Positions 18,694 through 28,137 of a stretch of 64,000 bases of DNA are shown in pieces. Where the stretch lies: NCBI GenBank assembly GCA_027490255.1, contig JAIXYM010000010.1, positions 36,662 through 100,661 of the forward strand, in the 5' to 3' direction. Every line of letters begins with the position of its first letter. The first letter of the stretch is position 1. The stretch comes from Oxalobacteraceae bacterium. Lineage in GTDB: Bacteria > Pseudomonadota > Gammaproteobacteria > Burkholderiales > Burkholderiaceae_D. The position numbers were made by a program, and so were the translations under genes. Under the pieces are notes generated by a model, which saw nothing but the letters and a program-made list of their open reading frames with translations, ran no database searches and had not been told where the DNA came from.

Positions 18694-19613
<920 letters not shown>

Positions 19614-19627
19614 GCGTTTTTCAATAT

Positions 19628-20263
19628 TCAGGGTATTTGCAGCAGTTTATGCGTTTGCAAGGACAATCGCCATTGCGGATCGGATTTGCAGAGATCAATC
19701 GCCAGCCGCGTATTGTCGGCCAGCTTGGGGCCATCCATCGGCTGCAGAAAAAAGTGGGTAAATGCAAGCGAGGTATAGGACGACAGATTCTGGGCTTGCT
19801 GCGGTATCACCACCTTGAGCTCGTCACCACGATCCACGACCAGCGGCGCCTCGGCTTTGGGGCTCACGCAAATCCAGTCTACGCCCGCAGGCACCGGCAG
19901 GGTACCGTTCGTTTCAATGGCAATCTCGAACCCGAACGCATGCAAAGCATCAATCAGTGGCGTATCGAGTTGCAGCAGCGGTTCGCCGCCTGTGAGCACC
20001 ACGTATTTTTTTCCTGCACGAGCAGCGGGCCATTGCGCATTAATCATAGCTGCCAGCTGGCCAGCATCGGGGTACTTGTCACCCAACACACCGTCTGTGC
20101 CAACAAAATCGGTATCGCAGAAACGGCACACCGCGGTGGCGCGATCCTGCTCTCGCCCCGACCACAAATTGCATCCGGAAAAACGGCAGAACACCGCCGG
20201 ACGTCCGGCTTGTGCGCCCTCGCCCTGCAAAGTGTAGAAAATTTCTTTGACGCTGTAAGTCAA
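19628..20263 (-). CDS. queE: 7-carboxy-7-deazaguanine synthase
   Basis: QueE is a radical-SAM enzyme that contracts the pterin ring to 7-carboxy-7-deazaguanine. This 211-residue protein has the unusual cluster motif C-x14-C-x2-C (Cys31, Cys46, Cys49) instead of C-x3-C-x2-C, the form known from the Burkholderia multivorans enzyme. Other features are LQGEGAQAGRPAVFCRFSGC and LTGGEPLLQ for SAM binding. The only family-compatible start is a TTG at 20263; the next in-frame codons upstream run to a TAA with no ATG or GTG. It is the first gene of queE-queD-tadA. Confidence 0.94.
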   Translation of the reverse strand: MTYSVKEIFYTLQGEGAQAGRPAVFCRFSGCNLWSGREQDRATAVCRFCDTDFVGTDGVLGDKYPDAGQLAAMINAQWPAARAGKKYVVLTGGEPLLQLDTPLIDALHAFGFEIAIETNGTLPVPAGVDWICVSPKAEAPLVVDRGDELKVVIPQQAQNLSSYTSLAFTHFFLQPMDGPKLADNTRLAIDLCKSDPQWRLSLQTHKLLQIP

Positions 20264-20332
20264 ACCGCAGTCCGTAAAAAATCTGGTCAGACCGGATTAT
20301 CGTACATATTGGGGGTGATGCCCCCGCCAGCC

Positions 20333-21679
20333 TCAGGGAAAGCGGACCACGAACACGGTTCCCTTGCCCTCGGGGCCGGGGCGCAGCTCAATCACGGCAT
20401 CGTGATCGCGCGCAATATCGCGAACGATAGCCAGGCCTAAACCGGTCCCTGGCTGCGACTGGTCGAGCCGATAAAAGCGGTTGAACACGCGCTCTTTTTC
20501 CGATTCCGGTATCCCCGGGCCACTGTCCTCCACCATCAAGATACCGTGCCCATCGACTTGAAGACAACTGACCGTAACCAAGCTGCCATTAGGCGAATAA
20601 CGAATAGCGTTATCCACCAGGTTATCGATCATGTCGCGCAACAGAAAACGGTCGCCGGCCACTCGCGTGGGCTGCAAATCGAAACCAATATCGATATTTT
20701 TTTTCAGCGCTTCCTCGACAAAGTGCTGCACCGATTCAGACACCAATGCATCCAGGGATAACTGTTCAAGACGATGGCGCTCAAAATCTCCCGGCTCCGA
20801 GCGCGCCAGCGCCAGCAACTGATTTGCCTGCCGCGCCATTCTTTCGGTCGAGGCCAGCATGAGTGAGGTTGATTCAGTGGTCTCTGTATCGCTGCGGTGA
20901 TGGGCGCGCAACCATTCCAGTTGCGCCTTGAAACCGGCCAGAGGCGTACGCAACTGATGCGCGGCATTCGCCAGAAAATCCTGCCGGGCCCGTGCATTTC
21001 CCTGAACGCGGTTTAGTAACTCATTCATCGCACGGATGAATGGCACGATTTCTTCCGGCGCATTCTGCAGCGGCAGCGGCGACAAATCATCGGAAGTGCG
21101 GCGCTCAAGGTTGCTCTCCATATCGCGCAGCGGTTGCAAGCCGCGTTTGAGAACCAGCCAGACAACCAAAGGAATCAAGAGCACCAGCAGCAACTCCAGT
21201 GCAAAGAGCGACAGCAGTATTCGAAACCGGATCTCCTGCCGTTTGACACGGGTCTCGGCAGCACCAATCAGCACCGTCTCGCCGCCGACTTGCGTACGCA
21301 AAGAGATAACACGCACATCCTCGCCACGCATACGAGAGCCATAGGCAATCCAGGGCTTGTTTTTCTCGGGCACCTGCATCACCGGGAAATCTCGGTCACC
21401 CGCGATCGTTTTACCCGACATGTCACGAACGACAAAAAACACCTCGTCCAGATGATCAACGCGCAGAATCTGTTCTGCCTGTTGCGACAAGCGCAGCTCT
21501 ACCGAAGAATCTTTTTCTTTCACGTGCGGCACCAAAGCCCAAGCGGCATCCGCAAGACTCTGATCGAGCGCCGACTGTGCAGGAATCCAAGCAAGCCAGT
21601 AAGCAGCAGCGGCAGCGGCCACATTGACGGCCATCAGCGTAATGACCAGCCATTGCAGCAGTTTAGCTCTGAGACTCAT
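20333..21679 (-). CDS. Sensor histidine kinase, TctE/QseC-like
   Basis: This 448-residue membrane sensor has a first transmembrane helix at about 10-32, a periplasmic domain of about 130 residues and a second helix at about 160-182. These are followed by HAMP-like, dimerisation and catalytic domains: H-box NAAHQLRTPLAG, N-box DNLVDNAIRYSPNG, G1 DSGPGIP, G2 GTGLGLAIV. The periplasmic part resembles the 2CSK-N domain of TctE-type sensors. The start overlaps the stop of the response-regulator gene by four bases. No tctCBA tricarboxylate transporter lies nearby, so the signal is unknown. Confidence 0.93.
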   Translation of the reverse strand: MSLRAKLLQWLVITLMAVNVAAAAAAYWLAWIPAQSALDQSLADAAWALVPHVKEKDSSVELRLSQQAEQILRVDHLDEVFFVVRDMSGKTIAGDRDFPVMQVPEKNKPWIAYGSRMRGEDVRVISLRTQVGGETVLIGAAETRVKRQEIRFRILLSLFALELLLVLLIPLVVWLVLKRGLQPLRDMESNLERRTSDDLSPLPLQNAPEEIVPFIRAMNELLNRVQGNARARQDFLANAAHQLRTPLAGFKAQLEWLRAHHRSDTETTESTSLMLASTERMARQANQLLALARSEPGDFERHRLEQLSLDALVSESVQHFVEEALKKNIDIGFDLQPTRVAGDRFLLRDMIDNLVDNAIRYSPNGSLVTVSCLQVDGHGILMVEDSGPGIPESEKERVFNRFYRLDQSQPGTGLGLAIVRDIARDHDAVIELRPGPEGKGTVFVVRFP

Positions 21680-22359
21680 CCGTTCGACTGCTCCAACAGA
21701 TAGCCGAATCCACGGATGGTCTTGATGGAAATACCGGCAGAGTCGATTTTCGAGCGTATCCGAGACACATAAACTTCCACAGCGTTCAGCGTTACTTCTT
21801 CACCCCAAGGAAGAATGGCATCGATGATTTGCTGTTTGGAGACGACGCGCGACGAGTTCTGCATAAGGTGCTCAAGAACCGCCCACTCGCGTGCAGATAA
21901 CTCAATCACCTGACCATCAACCATCGCGCGACGAGTGAAAGGATCGAGTTGCAAACCGCCCATCTGCAAATGAACCGGCCTGGGATTGCTTCGGCGTACC
22001 AGCGCTTTGAGACGCGCCACAAGTTCGGGCGCAGCAAATGGCTTGACCAGATAATCATCCGCGCCCAGCTCCAATCCCCGTACGCGATCCTGCACATCAT
22101 CACGCGCCGTCAGTAGCAACACCGGCAAAGCACTGCCACGAGAACGCAGACGACGTACGACCTCAAACCCATCAATACCCGGCAAACCAATATCCAGCAC
22201 CGAAACAGAAATTTCGCGCGACATCAGCGCATGATCGGCCTCTTCACCGTTATGGACGACGTCAACTACCATGCTATGGCCGCGAAGAATCCGCGCGATA
22301 CCATCAGCCAGAACCAAATCATCTTCTACCAACAACACATGCATAGTCGTATCCGCCAT
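21676..22359 (-). CDS. OmpR-family response regulator, TctD-like
   Basis: This 227-residue regulator has a receiver domain with the acidic pocket LVEDD, the phospho-acceptor Asp in VLDIGLPG and Lys in LVKPFAAPE, and a C-terminal winged-helix DNA-binding domain (LSAREWAVLEHLM, VEVYVSRIRSKI). Two ATGs are possible, MADTTMHVLLVEDD or MHVLLVEDD five codons on. It is the promoter-proximal gene of the pair with the kinase and is separated from trpB2 by that gene's terminator. Confidence 0.94.
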   Translation of the reverse strand: MADTTMHVLLVEDDLVLADGIARILRGHSMVVDVVHNGEEADHALMSREISVSVLDIGLPGIDGFEVVRRLRSRGSALPVLLLTARDDVQDRVRGLELGADDYLVKPFAAPELVARLKALVRRSNPRPVHLQMGGLQLDPFTRRAMVDGQVIELSAREWAVLEHLMQNSSRVVSKQQIIDAILPWGEEVTLNAVEVYVSRIRSKIDSAGISIKTIRGFGYLLEQSNG

Positions 22360-22424
22360 GAGGCAATAACCCTCTCATTCTGCCAGAAGCATGCTTCAGG
22401 TCGTCTGATCAAGCGGTGAGAGAT

Positions 22425-22451
22425 AAAAAAACACCGGGCCGCAGCCCGGTG
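22425..22451 (-). terminator. Rho-independent terminator after trpB2
   Basis: CACCGGGC (22432-22439) pairs with GCCCGGTG (22444-22451) around a CGCA loop. Six A residues at 22426-22431 give the U-run on the minus strand. It lies about 25 bases after the trpB2 stop and insulates the two-component genes downstream. Confidence 0.9.
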
Positions 22452-22473
22452 CTTAATCTGAAAAAAACTTTTT

Positions 22474-23844
22474 TTACGCAGCTTCAGGAACACTCGGCAG
22501 ACCCGAGAGCGCCATGGCGAGCTCTTTCTCATCATAGTTCTCGTCTTTGAGGCTGCCGGCAAAATAGGCAGAATAAGCCGCCATATCAAAGTGACCATGA
22601 CCACACAGATTGAACAGAATCACCTCGCTCTTGCCCTCGCGCTTGCAACGCAGTGCTTCTTCAATCGCACCTTTAACGGCGTGATTGGCTTCAGGCGCGG
22701 GCACGATGCCTTCATGACGCGCGAACAACACACCGGCGGCAAAGCATTCGGTCTGATGATAGGCAGTCGCTTCGATCAGGCCCAGCTCTTTCAGGTGAGA
22801 CACCAGTGGTGCCATACCGTGGTAGCGCAAACCACCTGCATGGAAGCCAGGCGGAGTAAACGTCGAACCCAGCGTGTGCATCTTGGTCAGCGGCGCCATA
22901 TGGCCTGTATCACCAAAGTCATAAGCGTACTTGCCGCGGGTGAGCGAAGGACATGCCGCGGGCTCTACCGCCACAATGCGTGGCTTCGGACCGCCACGCA
23001 GTCCGGCGCCGATGAACGGGAAAGCAATACCTGCAAAATTCGAACCACCGCCAGTGCAGCCGACGATGACATCCGGATAGGCATCGGCCATCGCCATCTG
23101 CTCCATGGACTCGATACCCACGATGGTCTGATGCATCAACACATGGTTGAGCACCGAGCCGAGCGCATATTTGGTGTCGTCATTGGTTGCAGCGATTTCC
23201 ACCGCTTCAGAGATCGCAATGCCCAAACTGCCTGGATGGTCAGGCCTCTGCTCCAGCACCGAACGACCGTAGTTGGTATCCATGGAAGGCGATGCCACGC
23301 AACGAGCACCATAGGTTTCCATCACGGCGCGGCGATATGGCTTCTGGTCATAAGACACGCGCACCTGGAAGACGGTGACATCAATACCAAACAGCGAGCC
23401 AGCGAATGACAGCGAGGTGCCCCATTGTCCCGCACCGGTTTCGGTTGTCAGACGCTTGACGCCGGCCTGCTGATTGTAGAAAGCCTGCGGTATCGCGGTG
23501 TTGGGCTTGTGACTGCCTGCAGGACTGACACCTTCGTATTTGTAAAAAATTTTGGCCGGTGTGCCGAGTGCTTTTTCTAGTGCATGTGCACGAAACAGCG
23601 GCGCAGGTCGCCAAAGACGATAGACATCACGCACGGGCTCAGGAATGTCGATTTCACGTTCAGTCGAGACCTCTTGCATGATGAGTTCCATCGGGAACAG
23701 CGGCGCCAGATCATCCGGGCCAATAGGCTGCAGTGTGCCGGGATGCAGCGGCGGCGGCAGCGGCTTGGGCAGGTCAGCCTGAATGTTGTACCAGCGACGG
23801 GGAATACGGTCTTCGGGAAGCAGGAATTTGAGTTGTTGCGACAT
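22474..23844 (-). CDS. TrpB-like pyridoxal-phosphate-dependent enzyme (TrpB2)
   Basis: This 456-residue protein is the longer, stand-alone type of tryptophan synthase beta chain, which makes Trp from indole and serine. It is distinct from TrpB1 in the long N-terminus (PEDRIPRRWYNIQADLPKP) and in the motif VSPAGSHKPNTA, which carries the PLP Lys113. GTGAGQWG follows as ETGAGQWGTSL, and CTGGGSNFAG binds the phosphate. No trpA is nearby, as expected for TrpB2; some members act on phosphoserine or other substrates. The ATG at 23844 is preferred because GGAG lies nine bases upstream; an ATG-ATG pair six codons earlier is the alternative. Confidence 0.92.
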   Translation of the reverse strand: MSQQLKFLLPEDRIPRRWYNIQADLPKPLPPPLHPGTLQPIGPDDLAPLFPMELIMQEVSTEREIDIPEPVRDVYRLWRPAPLFRAHALEKALGTPAKIFYKYEGVSPAGSHKPNTAIPQAFYNQQAGVKRLTTETGAGQWGTSLSFAGSLFGIDVTVFQVRVSYDQKPYRRAVMETYGARCVASPSMDTNYGRSVLEQRPDHPGSLGIAISEAVEIAATNDDTKYALGSVLNHVLMHQTIVGIESMEQMAMADAYPDVIVGCTGGGSNFAGIAFPFIGAGLRGGPKPRIVAVEPAACPSLTRGKYAYDFGDTGHMAPLTKMHTLGSTFTPPGFHAGGLRYHGMAPLVSHLKELGLIEATAYHQTECFAAGVLFARHEGIVPAPEANHAVKGAIEEALRCKREGKSEVILFNLCGHGHFDMAAYSAYFAGSLKDENYDEKELAMALSGLPSVPEAA

Positions 23845-24004
23845 CGCTCGGAGCTCCATCATTATTTTGGTTATCGATATGCTGCCTCGTTTGCCGGCAA
23901 CATGCGCAGTCGTTAATTTTTTAGTAACGGTACTTGCGCTTGCTTTGTCCGGACTAACGCTAATTTACTTCGGCATCAGGGGTTTCGTCCATCCAGAAAA
24001 CAAA

Positions 24005-24026
24005 ACCCCCTGCCGAGGCAGGGGGT
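24005..24026 (-). terminator. Rho-independent terminator after the psiF-like gene
   Basis: ACCCCCTGC pairs with GCAGGGGGT (24005-24013 with 24018-24026), closing on a CGAG loop. On the minus strand it is followed by TTTTGTTTT. It lies 33 bases past the stop of the PsiF-repeat gene. Confidence 0.87.
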
Positions 24027-24058
24027 GTTCATCTCAAGACCATCAGTCTAGGAGCGCA

Positions 24059-24412
24059 TTACTTGGCTTTCAGGCACTCGCTCATGAATTTCTTGCGCTC
24101 GTCACCTTTTTTGCCATCGGCTTCCTTGTTGCAGGTTGCCATTTTGTTCTGCTGCGCGCTGGCTGGCTTCTCTGTCGCTGCTGGTGCGGCTGGCTTGTCT
24201 GTCGCTGCTGGTGCGGCTGGCTTCTCCGGCGCTGCTGGTGCGGCTGGCTTCTTGCTCAGACACTCTTTCATGAAAGCCTTACGCTCGTCACCTTTCTTGC
24301 CAGTGGCTTCCTTGTTGCAAGTCACCATCTTGTTCTGCTGCTCCGTTGCCGCTTCAGCAACAGGTATAAATCCCCACGACAGCAACGCTATGGCCGTAAT
24401 AATGAATTTCAC
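24059..24412 (-). CDS. Secreted PsiF-repeat protein with two repeats
   Basis: This 117-residue protein starts at a GTG preceded by a strong AGGAGGAAGC. A signal peptide (VKFIITAIALLSWGFIPVAEA, cleavage likely after residue 21 or 22) is followed by two near-identical PsiF domains (residues 25-55 and 87-117). Each has two Cys (TCNKEA and ECL) and the KKGDERK segment. They are joined by a Pro/Ala linker of three 9-residue repeats. PsiF is a phosphate-starvation-inducible protein of unknown function in enterics, where it also carries two repeats. The four Cys may form two disulfides in the periplasm. The frame extends upstream of the GTG but without family character. Confidence 0.88.
   Translation of the reverse strand: MKFIITAIALLSWGFIPVAEAATEQQNKMVTCNKEATGKKGDERKAFMKECLSKKPAAPAAPEKPAAPAATDKPAAPAATEKPASAQQNKMATCNKEADGKKGDERKKFMSECLKAK
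24167..24247 (-). repeat. 27-bp minisatellite coding the PsiF linker
   Basis: Three 27-base units encode PAAPAAPEK, PAAPAATDK and PAAPAATEK. The DNA copies are nearly identical, so this is a recent in-frame tandem amplification inside the psiF-like gene. Copy-number variants would lengthen the flexible linker by nine residues each. Confidence 0.9.
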
Positions 24413-24525
24413 GCTTCCTCCTAAAAGATAGTGCGCTTCGGTGCGCTTTTGATTTGCAGCAACATTCTGCCTGAAAAAAGAGCACCCGAAAACAAAAACT
24501 GCACAGCTGACTTTCAAACAAACAA

Positions 24526-25812
24526 TCAAGCGGGTGCCAGTCGTTCCATCAGCCATTTCGCAACGCGCAGAACCACTTTATCTTCGCCGTGACGGCCCAC
24601 CACCTGCAAACCCACTGGCATGCCGGTACGCCCTTTGAAAAAAGGCAGATGAACACACGGCAGACCTAACAGTGTCCATACACGCGAAAAAACCGGATCC
24701 CCCGTCTGCGTCAATGTATCGGGCGCCTCCCCGATCGAACTAGGCGCCAACAGTACTTCGAAGGCACCAAATGCATTGGACACCATACCGCGCGCCGACT
24801 GAGCCAGTTGGAGATTGGCGTAATGACGCTCAACCGGAATCTCCAATCCGGTATTTATTACCTGATTGAGTTGGTCACTCAACAGATGCGGCTGCCTGAG
24901 ACGCTCATGCGCCAGCGAACGAACGACATCAAACGCCATGATTTCCTTCTGCGCTTGCATCAACTGCGAAAACAAAAGTGGCAGTTGCAGTTCGCGTATC
25001 GGCATCCCGGCCAAAGCGAGTACCCGTGCTGCATGTTCAAAAGCCTTGTGCGTATCCTCCTCTGCGTGTGGCCACTCATGGGTATGGCACAAGGCAATGC
25101 GCGGTGTATGCGAAACATCCAACTGCAGCAGGCCGCGATCACCGGTGGTCGCGGCAGCAAAAAGCGCGACATCATCGACCGAGCGCGCAATAAACCCGAT
25201 GGTATCGAGCGTATCGGAAAGCGCTTTTACGCCCGTGCGATTGACTAGGCCGAAACTGGGTTTGTAGCCAACCACACCGCAGAAAGCAGCAGGCCTGATT
25301 ACCGAGGCAGCGGTTTGCGATGCGAAGGCCAGCGGGACCATGCAATCGGCAACCGCAGCAGCGGATCCGCTGGAGGAACCGCCGGGCGTATGGGTGATGC
25401 CATGCGGATTACGGGTCTTGCCGGGCTTGAAGGTCGCAAATTCGGTCGTGACGGTTTTACCCAACATAAGCGCCCCCTGCGCTCGACACAGAGCAACGGC
25501 CGCTGCATCAGCGATAGGCTTATGTGATGCGTAAATCGGCGATCCATACGTGGTAGGCATGTCCGCCGTGTCGAACAAATCTTTCACCGCGATAGGTATG
25601 CCATGCAGGAGCCCCTGCACCGGCCTGCGATCCAATTGGCGCGCCTGCTCGAGCGCGCTGTCGGCCGCCAGATACTCCCAAGCCTGCACGTCGCCTTCTC
25701 TCGCCTGTATGCGTTCGAGACAGGCGCGAACTAGTTGTTCAGCAGTGATTTCGCGACGCTCGAGCTGGGGGACCAGCGCGCTGGCGGATTGTTCATGAAG
25801 GGCTTGTGGCAT
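24526..25812 (-). CDS. Amidase-signature-family hydrolase
   Basis: This 428-residue enzyme has the Ser-cisSer-Lys triad of amidase-signature hydrolases: Lys77 in IPIAVKDLFD, the cis-Ser in TPGGSSSGSAAAV (146-148) and the nucleophile Ser170 in SQTAASVIRPAAFCGV. The pair before the nucleophile reads Ala-Ala here where Gly is more usual. It is not GatA, since no gatB/gatC is adjacent and the C-terminus is short. The substrate (aliphatic amide, carbamate or an amino-acid amide) cannot be told. The frame ends 114 bases before the psiF-like gene start on the same strand. Confidence 0.88.
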   Translation of the reverse strand: MPQALHEQSASALVPQLERREITAEQLVRACLERIQAREGDVQAWEYLAADSALEQARQLDRRPVQGLLHGIPIAVKDLFDTADMPTTYGSPIYASHKPIADAAAVALCRAQGALMLGKTVTTEFATFKPGKTRNPHGITHTPGGSSSGSAAAVADCMVPLAFASQTAASVIRPAAFCGVVGYKPSFGLVNRTGVKALSDTLDTIGFIARSVDDVALFAAATTGDRGLLQLDVSHTPRIALCHTHEWPHAEEDTHKAFEHAARVLALAGMPIRELQLPLLFSQLMQAQKEIMAFDVVRSLAHERLRQPHLLSDQLNQVINTGLEIPVERHYANLQLAQSARGMVSNAFGAFEVLLAPSSIGEAPDTLTQTGDPVFSRVWTLLGLPCVHLPFFKGRTGMPVGLQVVGRHGEDKVVLRVAKWLMERLAPA

Positions 25813-26168
25813 TGTTAATCCTTTTATTCTTCCTTAGCCAAGCGTCGCGCGGTTTTTCCAGCATCCCTATCACGCGCAGCTGGAGTTTAACCGCCGTCGT
25901 TGTCGGCGACAAAACACGGATGAATCTACCGGTGAATTTTCTACGGATTCAATATCCGAGCAAGCAGAAATTTAGTCGATGCTGGGCTACACAAAAAATG
26001 CTCGCGGATAGACAGTCCGTCCTATTGCACTGCATGCATCTGCGCCCAATCCCTCATCGTCCCATCGTCTCATCAGCCCAGGGTCTGGAATTGGCAATAG
26101 AAATTTGTTATTTATTTGAGAATTCTTGTGTGCGCGTACAACCTGCCAAATTTTTTTAAAATGAAGTC
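25813..26168. other. Divergent intergenic region between the amidase and the HExxH membrane protein
   Basis: This 356-base stretch has no coding frame with family resemblance. The right third is A+T-rich and probably holds the promoter for the plus-strand gene (TTGGCA at 26091-26096 with A+T-rich sequence after it, but no -10 at good spacing). I see no hairpin with a T-run or known RNA motif. Confidence 0.5.
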
Positions 26169-26687
26169 ATGCCGCTGTTGCAGAGTCCATTGAGTATGTC
26201 TGATATCGCTTTGCATGCCATGATTATTCTGGTGCTGCTGATAGCAGTGCTCTGGCTGCGCCGCTGGCCTTTGGTATACGCATGTTCGATATTGCCCGGC
26301 ACGATCGCGCACGAGTTACTGCATTTTTTGGCAGGCTGGGTGACGGGCGCCAAGCCGATATCATTGTCGATTATCCCGCGCCCCAAAGCAGGCGGCGGCT
26401 GGGTACTGGGTTCAGTCGTCTTTACCAATCTACGTTGGTGGAATAGCCCACTGGTCGGGCTCGCACCTTTGGCGCTATTGCCTTGCAGCGTTTACCTATT
26501 CTTCGCATCGATACCCTTGCCGCTATTATCGATTTCGGGGACCGGCGTCAAATTGATTGCCGTGCAATCGCTCATTGCAGGCTGGCCCAGTCCCACCGAC
26601 TGGGCACATGCGATCATTGGCTTGGTCGTGACAATGCTGTTCGCTCTAGCGGGGTTTCTGCTGATGACGAAGATAGGCATACTCTAA
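26169..26687 (+). CDS. Membrane protein with an HExxH metalloprotease-like motif, function unknown
   Basis: This 172-residue, highly hydrophobic protein has about four membrane segments. The second segment carries PGTIAHELLHFLAGWVTG, that is HELLH, a zinc-binding HExxH motif embedded in a transmembrane helix as in site-2-type (M50) proteases. The second half has WPSPTDW and a final helix; an NPxDG-type third metal ligand is not seen, so it may be a degenerate or minimal member, or not a protease. The start could also be the Met ten codons in (MSDIALHAM). Its neighbours (amidase, secreted proteins) give no clue. Confidence 0.6.
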   Translation: MPLLQSPLSMSDIALHAMIILVLLIAVLWLRRWPLVYACSILPGTIAHELLHFLAGWVTGAKPISLSIIPRPKAGGGWVLGSVVFTNLRWWNSPLVGLAPLALLPCSVYLFFASIPLPLLSISGTGVKLIAVQSLIAGWPSPTDWAHAIIGLVVTMLFALAGFLLMTKIGIL

Positions 26688-26814
26688 AAGCACGCAAACT
26701 AGTGGCATCTCACATAAAAAATGCGCAACCTTAAAGGGACGGCACCGCCGCAAGCGCACCGAAAAGATAAGTTCCTTACAGCGCCTGGCGTTTCTATTGC
26801 TCAGTCAGCGCAGC

Positions 26815-27189
26815 TCATTGAGTACGGCAGATTTTGCCAACCACCTCATCGGATAGCTCCAACGTTAACTTCTGCTTTTTGTTAGACGCAGGATGAGTCC
26901 AAACGATCTCATCATCATTCAGCAAAAATTTTTGCTGAAACAATATCAATCCAAGCTGACACGATATTTTGTAATTTGTCACTGCCGCATTGTGCTGAAG
27001 GCCCATCATGTCGCGTTGAGAGCGAAAGACTTGTTTAGTCTGAAAATCAATTTGCTTTGAAGAAGAACGCTTAATCGAGGATGTATCAAGGAAAGTTTTG
27101 GATAACTCATCGCTCGACAGCAAAACCAAACCGTTGCCTTTAGCTGAAAACGATAGGCACAAAAAAACTACGAAGAGAATTTTTTTCAT
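26815..27189 (-). CDS. Small secreted protein, surface-adhesin-E-like
   Basis: This 124-residue protein opens MKKILFVVFLCLSFSAKGNG, a signal peptide, and continues as a short beta-rich domain: TFLDTSSIKRSS, QTKQVFRSQRD, NYKISCQLG, DEIVWTHPAS and a final CRTQ. The layout (a conserved Asp-x-x-Ser-Ile-x-Arg, a lone Cys in the middle and one near the end) resembles the adhesin-E/TctB-like small domain, in which the two Cys form a disulfide. That assignment is tentative. The base composition is A+T-rich. It follows the LprI-like gene on the same strand at 127 bases. Confidence 0.6.
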   Translation of the reverse strand: MKKILFVVFLCLSFSAKGNGLVLLSSDELSKTFLDTSSIKRSSSKQIDFQTKQVFRSQRDMMGLQHNAAVTNYKISCQLGLILFQQKFLLNDDEIVWTHPASNKKQKLTLELSDEVVGKICRTQ

Positions 27190-27316
27190 ATGATTTTCTA
27201 AACTAAAATCCAATATCAAAAAGCGCGCCTTAAAACAGCGCGCTCGCCAATCAAGAAAAATACTCATCTTTACTTGACGAAAAAATTGAACCTCGTAGAT
27301 CCCGAAGATAAATACT

Positions 27317-27985
27317 CTACCGTACTCGCCGATATGCCCCAGGGCCAATTCCATTGCGCGGAGTACACATGATGTAATCGCTGATATTGACCGAAGCATC
27401 TGAAATACTAAAAACAGCCTCGTCACTCACGGCAGTCGTGTAGCCTCCTTTGACTGGCTTGAGCTCTTCATCGAGATCACATAACTTGCCGTCTGGGAAA
27501 GGCTTTGGGTCATAGGCGTCGGGCATCCAATTGCCCCAGAGACGGATCCGCCTGCGACCATCAACAGAGTAAACCAAAATGGCAAGGCTATCGTGCGAGA
27601 ACTTACCGTCCGCACTTGAATAAACTTTTGCAAGTGCCTGTGCTTCTATTTCAGCCGTACGGGCTCGAACCATCGCTGCACACCGTCGCCCAGCCTCTGC
27701 GCCAGAAAGTGATTTACCACTGTCATCGGTCATGCAGTAGGGATACCCTGATAAAAAAACACGTTGCGTGGCAAGCAAAAATCCCTTCAGAGGGAAACCC
27801 GCATTGACTTGTTTGAATACCTCACCCATCCGCGTATCTGCGGCGTCAAGCTCAGGGCTGCTGCAAATGAGTTTTTCTAAGGGACGGCGAGCTTTTCCAC
27901 AATCAAAACTAGCGGCCGATGTGGCACCAGAAAAGAGCAGTGAAGCCCCAGTCAAAACAATAGCGCGCAATAAAAAAAATCTCAT
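27317..27985 (-). CDS. Secreted protein with an LprI-like N-terminal domain
   Basis: This 222-residue protein has a signal peptide (MRFFLLRAIVLTGASLLFSG, cleaved near SAA) and then an LprI/DUF1311-type domain: SFDCGKARRPLEKLICSSPELDAADTRMGEVFK. The two Cys and the LEKLIC-x-PELxxxD pattern are the signature. LprI of Mycobacterium is a lysozyme inhibitor, but most proteobacterial members have no shown function. The C-terminal part (residues 130-222) has two further Cys and no family I recognise. The ATG was chosen at the signal peptide. Confidence 0.72.
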   Translation of the reverse strand: MRFFLLRAIVLTGASLLFSGATSAASFDCGKARRPLEKLICSSPELDAADTRMGEVFKQVNAGFPLKGFLLATQRVFLSGYPYCMTDDSGKSLSGAEAGRRCAAMVRARTAEIEAQALAKVYSSADGKFSHDSLAILVYSVDGRRRIRLWGNWMPDAYDPKPFPDGKLCDLDEELKPVKGGYTTAVSDEAVFSISDASVNISDYIMCTPRNGIGPGAYRRVR

Positions 27986-28137
27986 ACAAACTCCCTTGAA
28001 AAAAATGAGGTTGCATCCCCTACAGGATAGATATTTTATGATTATTGAAACTTTTCGGGGTCTGCTGCCCGCAAGCTGATCGAACAATCATTGGGTCCTG
28101 CGCCATACTTTGCCGACCCATATAGGGCAATTCCTGC

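Noticed and set aside
24059..24556. Upstream-extended start for the psiF-like gene
   Set aside because: The GTG at 24412 has AGGAGGAAGC and begins a proper signal peptide; the extension overlaps the amidase gene.
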